Position numbers and translations under genes: made by a program. 64,000 nt of DNA from G965197715 sp965247615 (GTDB lineage: Bacteria; Chloroflexota; Dehalococcoidia; Lucifugimonadales; UBA1127), in contig OZ252022.1 in assembly GCA_965247615.1 (NCBI GenBank), forward strand, positions 1,054,001 through 1,118,000. Reading direction: 5' to 3'. Shown piece after piece: positions 16,542 to 25,418 of this stretch. The notes under the pieces were generated by a model, which was given only the letters and a program-made list of their open reading frames with translations, searched no databases and was not told the DNA's origin. How positions within the stretch are numbered: the stretch's first letter is position 1; each line of letters opens with the position of its first letter.

Positions 16542-17321
16542 ATGACATCCACGTGGGTAAACCTGAGTGTCGACGAGACGCCCATGCAGACCTATGTTGC
16601 CACGCCAGACGGCCCTGGCCCATTTCCGGCTATTGTCTTTGCCATGCATATTGGCGGCGTAGATGAGTGCATCCGGTCCTATTGCGACCGGCTGGCGCGA
16701 GCGGGGTATGTAACCGCTACCCCCGATCTCTACCATCGCCAGGACAAGGGCCTCCCTTTTGAAGACGTGTACTCGGCGGGAGAGGATATAAACCGTGTGA
16801 GAGAGCTTGTCCTCGCCCAGGCGCAGAACCTCAAGAGGAATCTCTCGGACGACGAGATGGTCCGTGACATGAATGCGGCCGCCGACTATCTTGAGTCGCT
16901 GCCCGGCGTAGTCGACGGGGCCATTGGTGTGGTCGGTTTCTGCCTGGGTGGTCGGGTTTCCTATCTCATGGCGACGCAGAACAGTGACATGAAGCTAGCC
17001 GTTACTGCGTATGCGAGCGACCTCTTCGTAGCGAAGGGAGAAGGCCTGTCCCCGTTCGCCAACTCGCAGCACATCACCTGTCCGGTGCTTGGCCTATTTG
17101 GCAGAGACGACCGCAACCCGACGCCTGAGGAGGCTGAGAGAGTCGACGCGGAGCTCACTGCCCATGGAATCGAGCATGCGTTCCACTACTACGAGGATGC
17201 GGGCCACGGCTTCATGAATCCCTTCAATCATCACCACTACAATGAGGCGGCGTCGGAGGAAGCATGGTCGCGGCTGTTCGCACTCCTGGAGGAGAAGCTG
17301 CCGGTGCGGCCAAAGGCCTGA
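16542..17321 (+). CDS. Dienelactone hydrolase family protein
   Basis: A 259-aa alpha/beta hydrolase of the dienelactone hydrolase type, which hydrolyses lactone rings or similar esters. It shows IVFAMHIGGVDECIRSYCDRLARAGY, the elbow G-F-C-L-G-G with Cys nucleophile near residue 128, GLFGRDDRNP with the catalytic acid, and DAGHGFMNP with the His. The start is ATG 16542, chosen because CAGGAGGTC lies just upstream; the frame is open further upstream but runs into repeat sequence. Its neighbours give no pathway. Confidence 0.92.
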   Translation: MTSTWVNLSVDETPMQTYVATPDGPGPFPAIVFAMHIGGVDECIRSYCDRLARAGYVTATPDLYHRQDKGLPFEDVYSAGEDINRVRELVLAQAQNLKRNLSDDEMVRDMNAAADYLESLPGVVDGAIGVVGFCLGGRVSYLMATQNSDMKLAVTAYASDLFVAKGEGLSPFANSQHITCPVLGLFGRDDRNPTPEEAERVDAELTAHGIEHAFHYYEDAGHGFMNPFNHHHYNEAASEEAWSRLFALLEEKLPVRPKA

Positions 17322-17685
17322 ACAGTTCCGCATCATCTCGTGCGGGCTCTTCAAGCCGGGCGCGTCCCCCGCTGTGAGACCGCCGTGGTCCATACCACCT
17401 GCCGCTTCCTGCGTGCCCTGAGCGTCCCGGTATGCTGCCACTCGGGGCTGACGCTGCTCGACCTGTTGCATCCCTTGATCGTGCTCCTCACGCAACGCCC
17501 TCAGTGGCTTCGAGGCTGCTGCGCATCTCTTTCGCCAGCGCCTCGTGTTATTTGTTGGAGTCGCGGGAGATTGACTGGCATCGGAAGGCCATACTATGAT
17601 GCAGCCATCTCGTTTGGGCGGTCTACTGAACCTGAAACCGACCCAAAGGGCAGTCGTGGGCTGAAGATCATAGGCTGGAGGGAGC
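17322..17685. other. Intergenic leader of the LivJ-like gene
   Basis: No gene seen. A plausible -10 (TACTAT/TATGAT) lies at about 17592-17599 and GGAGGGAG immediately precedes the next start. Confidence 0.4.
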
Positions 17686-18927
17686 ATGTTGAGATCCATG
17701 TCCTGGAAATCGCTTGTCTTGCTTGGTCTGCCGGTGCTTCTGGTGCTCGCCTGCGGTTCAGAACCGACGTCAACCCCTGTGGCCGCGCCTGCGGCCACAG
17801 CTGAGCCCGCTCCGACGGGCGTTGCGATGGCCTCGGGCGAGCCTTTCGTGATTGGCGTCATGGACGCTCTCACCGGGGTTGCTGAATCCTACGGCAACCC
17901 CTTGCTTCAGTCCAAGCTGCTGGCTATGGAGGAAATCAACGCTGCCGGAGGCATCAACGGCCGGAAGTTGGAGCTCATATTAGAGGACTCCAAGTGCGCC
18001 GCTCAGGATGCGATTACTGCCTACAACAAGCTGACCAACGTGGAAGGCGTCAAGATTATCCTGGGCACCACTTGCAGCGGCGCAACGCTCGGCGCCGCAC
18101 CTCTGGCTGAAAAAGAAGGCGTCATACTTCTCTCCGCATCCGCCACGAGCCCTGACGTCGCCTCCGCCGGCGATTACATCTTCCGTACCGCCATCAACGA
18201 CCTCCGGCTGGGCGTTGACACCGGCAACACCCTCTGGGCCGACGGAGTGCGCACCATCGCCACGATCACCGAGGCTACGGACTACGCGGAGGGCGCCCGC
18301 CGCACTTCCGTTGCGCAATTCGAGAAGCTGGGCGGGACGGTGGCAGCGGCCGAAAGCTACGCCTCTGAGGTTATCGATTTCCGCAGCCAACTGACCAAAC
18401 TGTTCAGCGAGAACCCCGACGCGCTGCTCCTGGCGGCACAAGGCGAGGCCTCCGCCGGCACCATCATCAAGCAGGCCCGCGAGCTGGGGTACGATGGCCC
18501 AATCTACGCCGAGAGCGTGGCCACCGCGCCCGATGCTCTCAAGATCGCCGGGGACGCCGCCACCGGCATGAGAGCCATTGTGCCCAACCCCGACCTCTCC
18601 AACGCCACCGGCAAGGCGTTCCTGGAGAACTTTAAAGCCCGCTACGGCGTCGTTGCCCCATTGCCCTGGTTCCAGGGTTCAGGTTACGACGACGTGTACA
18701 TCGCCGCCGAGTGTTTGAGGCAGACCAACGACGACCAGGACGCCGACGGCTTCCGGGACTGTCTGTATGGCCTTACCTGGAGCGGAGCCATTGGTGACAA
18801 CTATAGCTTCGACGAAAACGGCGACGTGGTCGGACTCTCCAACGTCGTTATCGAGATTCTGCCCACCGCCGAGCGAACTGAGGAGAACCTGGGCTACCGG
18901 GTGCTGGGACCCGCTCCCACTCTGTAA
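17686..18927 (+). CDS. Branched-chain-amino-acid-type ABC substrate-binding lipoprotein
   Basis: A 413-aa type I periplasmic-binding protein of the LivJ family. A signal peptide ends in LVLAC (Cys near residue 23), followed by a Ser/Thr/Pro/Ala linker. The ligand-binding core starts VIGVMDALTGVAESYGNP and contains AMEEINAAGGINGRKLELI and VEGVKIILGTTCSG. No permease or ATPase genes follow, so it is an orphan receptor here and would use a transporter encoded elsewhere. The start ATG has GGAGGG upstream. The ligand is unknown; such proteins bind amino acids, amides or aromatic acids. Confidence 0.93.
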   Translation: MLRSMSWKSLVLLGLPVLLVLACGSEPTSTPVAAPAATAEPAPTGVAMASGEPFVIGVMDALTGVAESYGNPLLQSKLLAMEEINAAGGINGRKLELILEDSKCAAQDAITAYNKLTNVEGVKIILGTTCSGATLGAAPLAEKEGVILLSASATSPDVASAGDYIFRTAINDLRLGVDTGNTLWADGVRTIATITEATDYAEGARRTSVAQFEKLGGTVAAAESYASEVIDFRSQLTKLFSENPDALLLAAQGEASAGTIIKQARELGYDGPIYAESVATAPDALKIAGDAATGMRAIVPNPDLSNATGKAFLENFKARYGVVAPLPWFQGSGYDDVYIAAECLRQTNDDQDADGFRDCLYGLTWSGAIGDNYSFDENGDVVGLSNVVIEILPTAERTEENLGYRVLGPAPTL

Positions 18928-19028
18928 CCCTTCCGTCTCGCTGCGAATGACTTGGTGAGCTTCTCTACGTAACTTTGCCGCGTCTGCGGACTTGTTCTGA
19001 CTTTCCCTAGGCAGCACAGGCCGCTTCC

Positions 19029-19093
19029 GGTATCATCTGGCCCAACCCGTTCACTCGCGGGCGGCGCCAAGCAGAGGAAGCAGGAGGACCCCC
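19029..19093 (+). promoter_or_regulatory. Leader of the dehydrogenase gene
   Basis: Contains a TATCAT -10-like hexamer near 19031 and a strong AGGAGGA ribosome-binding site just before ATG 19094. No -35 consensus stands out. Confidence 0.4.
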
Positions 19094-20077
19094 ATGAGAG
19101 CTATCCAGATAGACAGACCCAAGCACCTGCGCATGGTGGAAGCCCCCGTCCCCACCATTGAGGACGGGCAGGTCTTGGTCCGGAACCAGTGTATCTCCAT
19201 CTGCGGCAGTGACATGCGTTCATTCCGCAGGGTGGCCCCAGAGGAGAACTATCCGTTCAATCCGGGCTTGCCCTGCCATGAGTGCGTGGGCGTCGTGGAG
19301 GAGAGCATGGCGCCCGGAGTCGACCCAGGGCAACGGGTCATCGCCTTGCCCCTGGCTGCGGGAGGGGTGGGGACCTACGGGGGGGGCGCAGAGTATGTGG
19401 TGGCCGACCCCAGCAGGCTTATACCCCTGCCCGCCGACGGCGCCGCCAGTGACTGGATCATGTGCCAGCCTGTGGGCACGGTCCTGTACTCCTGTCAGCG
19501 CATGGGCAGCGTGCTTGGCAAGCGTGTGGTCATTCTCGGGCAGGGCGCCATTGGCCTCTCCTTCACCCACCTTCTGAGCCGGATGGGGGCCGCGGAGGTC
19601 ATAGCGGCGGACCTGCTTGACTACCGGCTGGAGAAGAGCCTCCAGCGTGGGGCCACAAGGACGGTGAACCCGCTCCGCGAGGACCTCGTGGCCGCCGTGG
19701 CCGAGCTCACCGGCGGGAAGGGCGCCGACGTGGTGATTGAGGCCGGAGGCACGCCGGAGACGGTGAACCGGACCATGGACCTGGTGCGGCTGTACGGCAC
19801 GGTGGTCTTCTTCGGGCTGCCGGAGGACGACGTTTTCCCGTTCGAGTTCATCAAGATGGCCCGGAAGCAGCCGGTGGTCATCCCCACGGTCAGCGGCTCC
19901 AGCGACGACCCCACCCGGGCTATCAAGGACGCGGTCTCCCTGGTGGGTCAGGGCCGGCTCGACATCTCTTGGCTCGTCACGCACCGCCTCTCCTTCGAGG
20001 ATGCACCGCGGGCCTATGAGATGTATGAGGACTACCAGGACAATATCGTCAAGGTGGTCATGGAGCTGCCCGGCTGA
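19094..20077 (+). CDS. Medium-chain (zinc-type) alcohol dehydrogenase family protein
   Basis: A 327-aa NAD(P)-dependent dehydrogenase of the MDR superfamily. The GroES-like N-terminal half has the catalytic-zinc pattern ISICGSDMRSF and LPCHECVGVV. The Rossmann half has VVILGQGAIGLSF near residue 150 and GADVVIEAGGTPETV. The Cys-rich structural-zinc lobe is absent, making it resemble sorbitol/threonine-dehydrogenase-like relatives lacking that lobe. It is a single gene, followed by an IS5 insertion 97 bases downstream. The substrate cannot be inferred. Confidence 0.92.
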   Translation: MRAIQIDRPKHLRMVEAPVPTIEDGQVLVRNQCISICGSDMRSFRRVAPEENYPFNPGLPCHECVGVVEESMAPGVDPGQRVIALPLAAGGVGTYGGGAEYVVADPSRLIPLPADGAASDWIMCQPVGTVLYSCQRMGSVLGKRVVILGQGAIGLSFTHLLSRMGAAEVIAADLLDYRLEKSLQRGATRTVNPLREDLVAAVAELTGGKGADVVIEAGGTPETVNRTMDLVRLYGTVVFFGLPEDDVFPFEFIKMARKQPVVIPTVSGSSDDPTRAIKDAVSLVGQGRLDISWLVTHRLSFEDAPRAYEMYEDYQDNIVKVVMELPG

Positions 20078-20174
20078 GGGAGCGGAACGTCCGTCGGTTG
20101 CAGCGTGGCAGCCCCCTGGTCCTGGGCCCGACGGAGCGCCGAGGGGTGCGCTGCTTCGCTGTGAGCAGCGCTAG

Positions 20175-21380
20175 GGATACTCTGAACAAGCTTCGGCTCT
20201 GCCGGCCTTTTGGTTCTTGGGCCGGGATTCTTGTAGGTGAGACATCTCTTGCCCGCACCAATGATGGTTTTCTCCCTGTGATTTCGCCCCCGGCAGGGCT
20301 GTAGCGAGCCCGGAGGCGCCCTACTGGAGGGGTTGGACCTGCTGGCCTCCACGTCAACCCGCTGGTTGACCCTCCGCTGTCATCAGGTTGCCCAGCCCCA
20401 GCAACAATGCCAGTCGCTGCGTGTTCTTCGCCAATCCCCGGTAGCGCACTTTCCCATAATCGAATATCCGCTTCACCTTCAGAAAGGGATGCTCCACCTT
20501 GGCCCTCACCGACGCCTTCTCCTTCTCCGCCACCGCCTCCTCGCTCCCAGGCTCCAGTTTCCGCCGTTTTCCGGGTCTCATCGCCACCTGCCAGTCCACC
20601 TCCAGCCCCAGGTTTTCCGCCCGCTTGTGCACTCCCTGATACCCGGCATCGCACCACACCATCGTCTCCCCGCCGTGCAACAGATTATGGGCCTCGCTCA
20701 CGTCATGGACGTTGGCCGCAGTGGCGCTCATGCTGTGCACCAGACCCGTCTCGGCGTCCACCCCGATGTGAACTTTCATCCCGAAATACCACTGGTTCCC
20801 CTTCTTCGTCTGATGCATCTCCGGGTCCCGTTCCCCGGCACGGTTCTTGGTGGACGACGGGGCCTCGATGATGCTGGCGTCCACGATGGTTCCCTCCCTG
20901 AGCCGCAGTCCCTGCGATTCCAGATGAGCGTTGATCTCCTGCAACAGGCCTTCTCCCAGGCTGTGCCTTTCCAGGAGATGGCGGAAATTGAGAATGGTGG
21001 TCTCGTCGGGCAGCGCTTCCGACAGATTCAGACCCACGAACCGCCTGACCGACTCGGCCTCGTAGAGCAGGTCCTCCATACCGGGGTCGCTGAGGTTGTA
21101 GAAGAGCTGCACACAGTGAATCCGCAGCATCACCGCCAGCGGATAGGGCTGGCGGCCCTTGCCGGCCTTGGGGTACACAGGCCTGATTCGCTCCTCCAGA
21201 CGCTGCCAGGGGATCAGGCCGTCCATCCGTTCCAGGAACAGCTCCCGGCGGGTCTTGCGCTTCTTGCCCTGAAATTCCAGTTCGGAAAATGTCGGCTGGT
21301 CCATCACAACCTACCCCCAAGAGGCATCGGCTTATCCAGCAGTACTATGCCACATCGCCGCAGGCTTGTTCAGAAGGTTC
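20175..21380 (-). mobile_element. IS5-group insertion sequence with CTAG target duplication
   Basis: A 1206-bp element. Terminal inverted repeats: the left end GGATACTCTGAACAAG (20175-20190) and the reverse complement of 21365-21380 (GAACCTTCTGAACAAG) agree at 12 of 16 positions, with the inner ten perfect. CTAG flanks it on both sides (20171-20174 and 21381-21384), matching the YTAR target preference known for IS5. The transposase is intact. The right-hand CTAG contains the stop codon of prmC, so the insertion landed exactly at that gene's end without destroying it. Confidence 0.88.
20354..21304 (-). CDS. IS5-group DDE transposase
   Basis: A transposase of about 316 aa, apparently full length. 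An N-terminal DUF772-type region (YPLAVMLRIHCVQLFYNLSD, ALPDETTILNFRHLLE) is followed by a DDE core: GTIVDASIIEAP (first Asp), MVWCDAGYQG (second Asp) and VRAKVEHPFLKVK (Glu). It ends VRYRGLAKNTQRLALLLGL. The start is ATG 21304; a GTG sits one codon upstream. A fragment of a close relative lies at 13870. Confidence 0.96.
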   Translation of the reverse strand: MDQPTFSELEFQGKKRKTRRELFLERMDGLIPWQRLEERIRPVYPKAGKGRQPYPLAVMLRIHCVQLFYNLSDPGMEDLLYEAESVRRFVGLNLSEALPDETTILNFRHLLERHSLGEGLLQEINAHLESQGLRLREGTIVDASIIEAPSSTKNRAGERDPEMHQTKKGNQWYFGMKVHIGVDAETGLVHSMSATAANVHDVSEAHNLLHGGETMVWCDAGYQGVHKRAENLGLEVDWQVAMRPGKRRKLEPGSEEAVAEKEKASVRAKVEHPFLKVKRIFDYGKVRYRGLAKNTQRLALLLGLGNLMTAEGQPAG

Positions 21381-22238
21381 CTAGCTCTGCACGACCAGCA
21401 CGCGGTCGCGGCCTGCCAGGTCCTTGACGACATGAACGGCGGCCTTCGGAAAGACCTGGACCGCGTCCTGTTCCAACGCATTCCGCTGTCGCGGGTCCAT
21501 CTCCAACATGACGACGCCGCCCGGCTTGAGGCGTGACGGCGCCTGCTTCAGCAGTGCGGTGATCAGCGTTGTGCCGTCGAGACCACCTTTGAGGGCTTCC
21601 TTGGGTTCGTAGTCCCGCACCTCTGGCTGCAGCGACGGAATATCGTCGTCGCGGACATAGGGCAGGTTGGCCACGAGCATGTCCACGGGCTCCGACAGAG
21701 GTCCGGCAAGATTGCCCTGAACCAGCCTGACGCGCTTCTGGACCCCGTGCCGCCGGATGTTGCTCCGCGCCACCTCCAGGGCCGCGGCCGAGATGTCCAC
21801 GGCGATGATGACCGCCCCCGGAAGGTTTACGGCCAGGCTCACGGCGATGCAGCCGCTTCCAACGCCGATGTCCGCGATGGTGAGGTGAACGCGAGTCCGC
21901 GCCCACCCCAGGGCGTGCTCGACCAGTAATTCGGTCTCTGGGCGGGGCACCATGACGGCGGGCGTTACGATGAAGTCGAGAACGTAGAACTCCCGGGCGC
22001 CCAGGATGTAGGGCAGGGGCTCGCGTTGGAGCCGCCGCTGCACCAGGGCTTCCAGGTCCCGCTGATGGTGCGGCGTCAGGGCATGTTCCGGGTGGGAGAG
22101 AAGCTGGGCGCGGTCAATTCCCAGGACGTGGCGCACCAGCACGTCAGCCTCCAGCGCCGCCGCATCGACGCCCGCCGCGGCCAGGGACGCTCTGACGCGG
22201 GCGGTGGTGTCCCTGGCGTTGGGCTTCAGCGTGTTCCG
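21381..22238 (-). CDS. prmC: Peptide chain release factor N5-glutamine methyltransferase
   Basis: PrmC/HemK methylates the Gln of the GGQ motif in release factors; the substrate RF1 is encoded directly upstream. It has the SAM-binding DIGVGSGCIAVSLA and the active-site motif as NLPY (NPPY in most family members). The first standard start is GTG 22142, but codons upstream encode the normal N-terminal helix (ARVRASLAAAGVDAAALEADVLV) all the way to the prfA stop at 22245, with no ATG, GTG or TTG. I therefore suggest ATC or CTG initiation just after prfA; the exact start is uncertain. The stop TAG lies in the CTAG duplicated by the neighbouring IS5 element. Confidence 0.9.
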   Translation of the reverse strand, partial: RNTLKPNARDTTARVRASLAAAGVDAAALEADVLVRHVLGIDRAQLLSHPEHALTPHHQRDLEALVQRRLQREPLPYILGAREFYVLDFIVTPAVMVPRPETELLVEHALGWARTRVHLTIADIGVGSGCIAVSLAVNLPGAVIIAVDISAAALEVARSNIRRHGVQKRVRLVQGNLAGPLSEPVDMLVANLPYVRDDDIPSLQPEVRDYEPKEALKGGLDGTTLITALLKQAPSRLKPGGVVMLEMDPRQRNALEQDAVQVFPKAAVHVVKDLAGRDRVLVVQS

Positions 22239-22244
22239 GATGGC

Positions 22245-23342
22245 TCACCCCGAGTCCAGGGCCGAGTCCAGGGCGCGGGACTGCTCGGCGGCGGATAGGG
22301 CATCGAGCAGCTCGGTGAGGTCCCCGTCCAAGACGCCGGTGAGGTTGTGGGTGGTCATGCCGATGCGGTGGTCCGTCACGCGGCTTTGGGGGAAGTTGTA
22401 GGTGCGGATCTTCTCGGACCGCTCACCGGTGCCGACCTGGCTGCGGCGTTCGGCGGTGACCGCGTCTTCCTGGCGCCGGCGCTCCAGGTCGTAGAGTCGA
22501 GCGCGCAGCACCGTCATGGCCTTGACCCGGTTCTGGAGCTGGGAGCGCTCGTCCTGACAGCTCACGACGAGGCCCGAGGGGGTATGGGTGATGCGCACGG
22601 CGGTCTCCAGCTTCTGTACGTTCTGGCCGCCGTGGCCGCTGGCCCGGAAGGTGTCGATGCGGAGGTCGTCGGCGTTGATCCGGACGTCCACCTCGTCGGC
22701 CTCCGGAAGGACGGCGACGGTGATGGTGGAGGTGTGGATGCGCCCGCTGGCCTCGGTTGTGGGGACGCGTTGGACGCGATGGACGCCGCTTTCGTGCTTG
22801 AGGCGGCTGTAGGCGCCCTTGCCGCGGACCTCCAGGGCGAGCTCCTTGATGCCGCCGATGCCGGTGTAGCTGGTGCTGAGGACTTCGCCCTTCCAGCTCA
22901 TGCGTTGGGCGAAGCGAGTGTAGATGCGGGCCATCTCCGCGGCGAAGAGGGCGGCCTCCTCGCCGCCGGCGCCCGCGCGCACCTCGATGATCACGTTACG
23001 CTCGTCGTTGGGGTCCTTGGGAAGGAGGGCAAGCCGCAGCTCGCTCTCAAGGGCGTCCTGCTGAGCCTCGAGCAGCTCAAGCTCTTCTCGAGCCATGGTG
23101 CGCAGGTCCAGGTCCGACTCGCTCTGCAGGAGTGCACGGCTCTCGTCGCCCTGGCGTTGGATGTCCCGGTAGCGATGGTAGAGGGAGACGAGGCCTTCCA
23201 GTGAGGCGCGCTCCTTGGCGACGGACTGGAGGAGCTCATAGTCCGTTGCTGTGTCGGGCTGTGCCAACTGCTCGGTGAGCTCCTGGTGACGCCGCTCGAT
23301 GGCGGCCAGCTTTTCGACTAGTTGGTTGGGAGAGGCAGTCAC
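22245..23342 (-). CDS. prfA: Peptide chain release factor 1
   Basis: A 365-aa class I release factor reading UAA and UAG. The codon-recognition tripeptide is P-T-T in RVQRVPTTEASG (the PxT type of RF1, not the SPF of RF2). The catalytic GGQ is in SGHGGQNVQKLETAVRITH, and the RF1-typical NFPQSRVTDHRI is present. An N-terminal helical domain precedes these. It is followed on the same strand by prmC with no spacer, the standard prfA-prmC arrangement. Confidence 0.97.
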   Translation of the reverse strand: MTASPNQLVEKLAAIERRHQELTEQLAQPDTATDYELLQSVAKERASLEGLVSLYHRYRDIQRQGDESRALLQSESDLDLRTMAREELELLEAQQDALESELRLALLPKDPNDERNVIIEVRAGAGGEEAALFAAEMARIYTRFAQRMSWKGEVLSTSYTGIGGIKELALEVRGKGAYSRLKHESGVHRVQRVPTTEASGRIHTSTITVAVLPEADEVDVRINADDLRIDTFRASGHGGQNVQKLETAVRITHTPSGLVVSCQDERSQLQNRVKAMTVLRARLYDLERRRQEDAVTAERRSQVGTGERSEKIRTYNFPQSRVTDHRIGMTTHNLTGVLDGDLTELLDALSAAEQSRALDSALDSG

Positions 23343-23445
23343 GTTGGCAATCCTTCCGTTGACACCCCCCGGGGGCGTTCAAGGCAGACTCGGCGGCGCC
23401 CCGGGTGAAGGCGAGGGTAGGCTATGCCCATTATCGCACGGCAGA

Positions 23446-24399
23446 CTAGGACGGCCAGACCACGGCGACGGAGCCGGCGACGGAGAGGGCGATGCCCACG
23501 AGGACGCGGGGCTTGAAGCTCTCCAAGCTGCGATTGAAGATGAAGGAGAAGAAGAGGCCAAAGATGGTGGCGCTCTGCTGAAGGGGGGACACGACGGTGA
23601 CGGTGGCCATGTCCAGGGCGACATAGCGGAACATCTGGGCAAAGAAGACGGAGATGGCGGTGAGAATGAACCACCAGAGCGCCCTGCGGTTGATATCGAG
23701 CAGTCTCGATAGGCGGCCAGGCTGCAGGAACCCCACCAAGAGGATGGCGGTGGCTGCGGAGTAGGAGATGAAGGCCCCGACGATGCCCAGGCCGGTGCCG
23801 CCGATGGCGGCGCGGACGAAGAGGGGGCTGGTCCCGTAGCCCACGGCCGATAGGATGCCGAATATGTACCCCTCCACCATCTGCGCTCTGGTGGGGGTGA
23901 AGCCGCGTGGGGCCGGCGCGTTGACGGTGAGGGCGCCGGCGGCGACGGGGGGAGGGGCGCTAGGCGGGCGGAGGGCCCCTTCTATCATGATGGCGGGCGC
24001 CAGGATCACCGTGGCGATGCCGATTCCGTTGAGCCAGCTGAGGCGCTCGCCGAGGATGAGGACGGCGGCGATGACGCTGAAGGGGGTGGAGATGGACCGC
24101 AATGGGTTGGAGCGGTTGGCGCCGATGGCCGCGGTTGCCCGGTAGTTGGAGTATCTCCCAAGGAGGAAGTGGATGGCGCCTGCGGCGGCCAGGAACAGGA
24201 AGTCGCGGGGAGAGAGGGCGCCGATGCTGAGGAGCTGGCCGGTGAGGAGGGCGGCGATGGCCAGCAGGGGGACGCCCATGGGCACGGAGATGTAGATCCC
24301 GTTGGTGGCTGATGTGCCGAGGACGCCGCGGCGGGCGAAGACGGTGTTGATGCCGAAGCTGGCCGAGGAGAGGATGGAGAAGAGAGCGCCGAGCAGCAA
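23446..24399 (-). CDS. EamA/DMT-family transporter
   Basis: A drug/metabolite-transporter-superfamily membrane protein with about ten hydrophobic helices in two EamA halves. The first starts LLLGALFSILSSASFGINTVFARR and the second starts VEGYIFGILSAVGYGTSPLFVR, joined by an Ala/Pro-rich loop. The frame is open far upstream but without membrane character. I place the start at TTG 24399 with a GGAG upstream. A TATACT hexamer on the minus strand at 24543-24548 would put the promoter between this start and the far-upstream ATG at 24576, which supports a downstream start. The substrate is unknown. Confidence 0.82.
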   Translation of the reverse strand: MLLGALFSILSSASFGINTVFARRGVLGTSATNGIYISVPMGVPLLAIAALLTGQLLSIGALSPRDFLFLAAAGAIHFLLGRYSNYRATAAIGANRSNPLRSISTPFSVIAAVLILGERLSWLNGIGIATVILAPAIMIEGALRPPSAPPPVAAGALTVNAPAPRGFTPTRAQMVEGYIFGILSAVGYGTSPLFVRAAIGGTGLGIVGAFISYSAATAILLVGFLQPGRLSRLLDINRRALWWFILTAISVFFAQMFRYVALDMATVTVVSPLQQSATIFGLFFSFIFNRSLESFKPRVLVGIALSVAGSVAVVWPS

Positions 24400-25085
24400 G
24401 GTGTCTGTCGCTCCGTTGGGCTCTGGCAGACTTGGGGCCGGTCTACCCTTCCTGGGCTGGGGGAGAAGTGGGACGGGCCGGTGTCGGGATGACGGGCCGA
24501 CGGTGGGGTGGGTTGACGGCACGGCTGGGTGATCCGCGACCCAGTATAGCACGGTGGGTGACTTTTCCCTGTCCATCGCCTCGTGGTGGAAGGCCGTCGG
24601 CAGGGGGGTTCTCGACCGATTCGTTTTTCGATTTATGGTTTCTTGAAGCCAGAACTTAGAGTGGGGGACGAAACGAATCGGGTGGGTTGGCTCCGCCGGG
24701 GCCCCTGGGAGCAGGGTACGGGCGCACTGTCGCCGGGCCGACTGACTCGGTTGGCGGGTTGGAGTTGGGGCGACGAGGGATGCCCACTGCGGGCATGGCT
24801 GTCCATGTCGCATGAGGGTTGGTGGGTCCACTGGCGTGCTGTGGGCGCTCATGGGTCCAGGGTAGGGTTTGGGTGGTGGAGGCGGAAGGGGCGGATGGCA
24901 GGGGGTTGGGGCGGGGTCCTTCGATCCTGAGCAGGGCTCGATGAGGCATCGCCGGTGTTCGGGGATACGTGCTATCCTCAGGCTCGGAGGGCGGGTTTGC
25001 GGACTTGGCCCGGCGCGGCGGTCGTTCCTGTGTTGGCGCGAGTGATTGGGTATTCAGCCGCCGTGCGCCTGGGCGGGGGTCGTCA
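24400..25085. other. Intergenic region with inverted repeat and promoter-like motifs
   Basis: Holds the presumed EamA promoter (minus strand), the 11-bp inverted repeat at 24616-24681, and GC-rich sequence without a believable gene. A GCTATCCT motif at 24970-24977 may be the -10 for the DUF4268-like gene. Confidence 0.4.
24616..24681. repeat. 11-bp perfect inverted repeat, 44-bp spacer
   Basis: CCGATTCGTTT at 24616-24626 and AAACGAATCGG at 24671-24681. The arms lie in locally AT-richer sequence. It could be two operator half-sites or ends of a tiny mobile relic. Confidence 0.4.
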
Positions 25086-25418
25086 TTGAGTCGACACGCG
25101 CGGCGAGCGCGTGCGGGAAGCGCGGAGGCTGCCCGGTTATTCGATGCGTTGAACACTGAGTTGGCGCAAGTAGAAGCGGAGATCGACGCCGAATGGTTTT
25201 GGGAGAAACATGGCAATCATCCTTGGGCCTCTCTTGGCATACGAAGGGATGGCTTGATAGACGACCCGCCGGAGCGGCTCGAGGAGCTCGGGGAGTGGTT
25301 GGTTAAGCACCTGACGAAGCTCAAGGCTGTACTGAACCCGCGCTTGGAGACGATCATGGGCGAGCTGAACACGCAGGACTCCGCTCCGGGCGTGAGTGGG
25401 GATGGGCTTTCCGCATGA
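25086..25418 (+). CDS. DUF4268-like C-terminal domain protein
   Basis: About 110 aa from TTG 25086; the frame is open from 24969, but that part looks non-coding. The core reads RLFDALNTELAQVEAEIDAE, then HPWASLGIRRDGLIDDPPERLEELGEWLVKHLTKLKAVLNPRL. By memory this resembles the DUF4268 module often found at the end of larger DUF91-type nuclease proteins. It is short for that family, so it is either a stand-alone module or a truncated gene. The stop overlaps the start of the Cas4-like nuclease gene as ATGA, so the two are coupled. Confidence 0.5.
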   Translation: MSRHARRARAGSAEAARLFDALNTELAQVEAEIDAEWFWEKHGNHPWASLGIRRDGLIDDPPERLEELGEWLVKHLTKLKAVLNPRLETIMGELNTQDSAPGVSGDGLSA

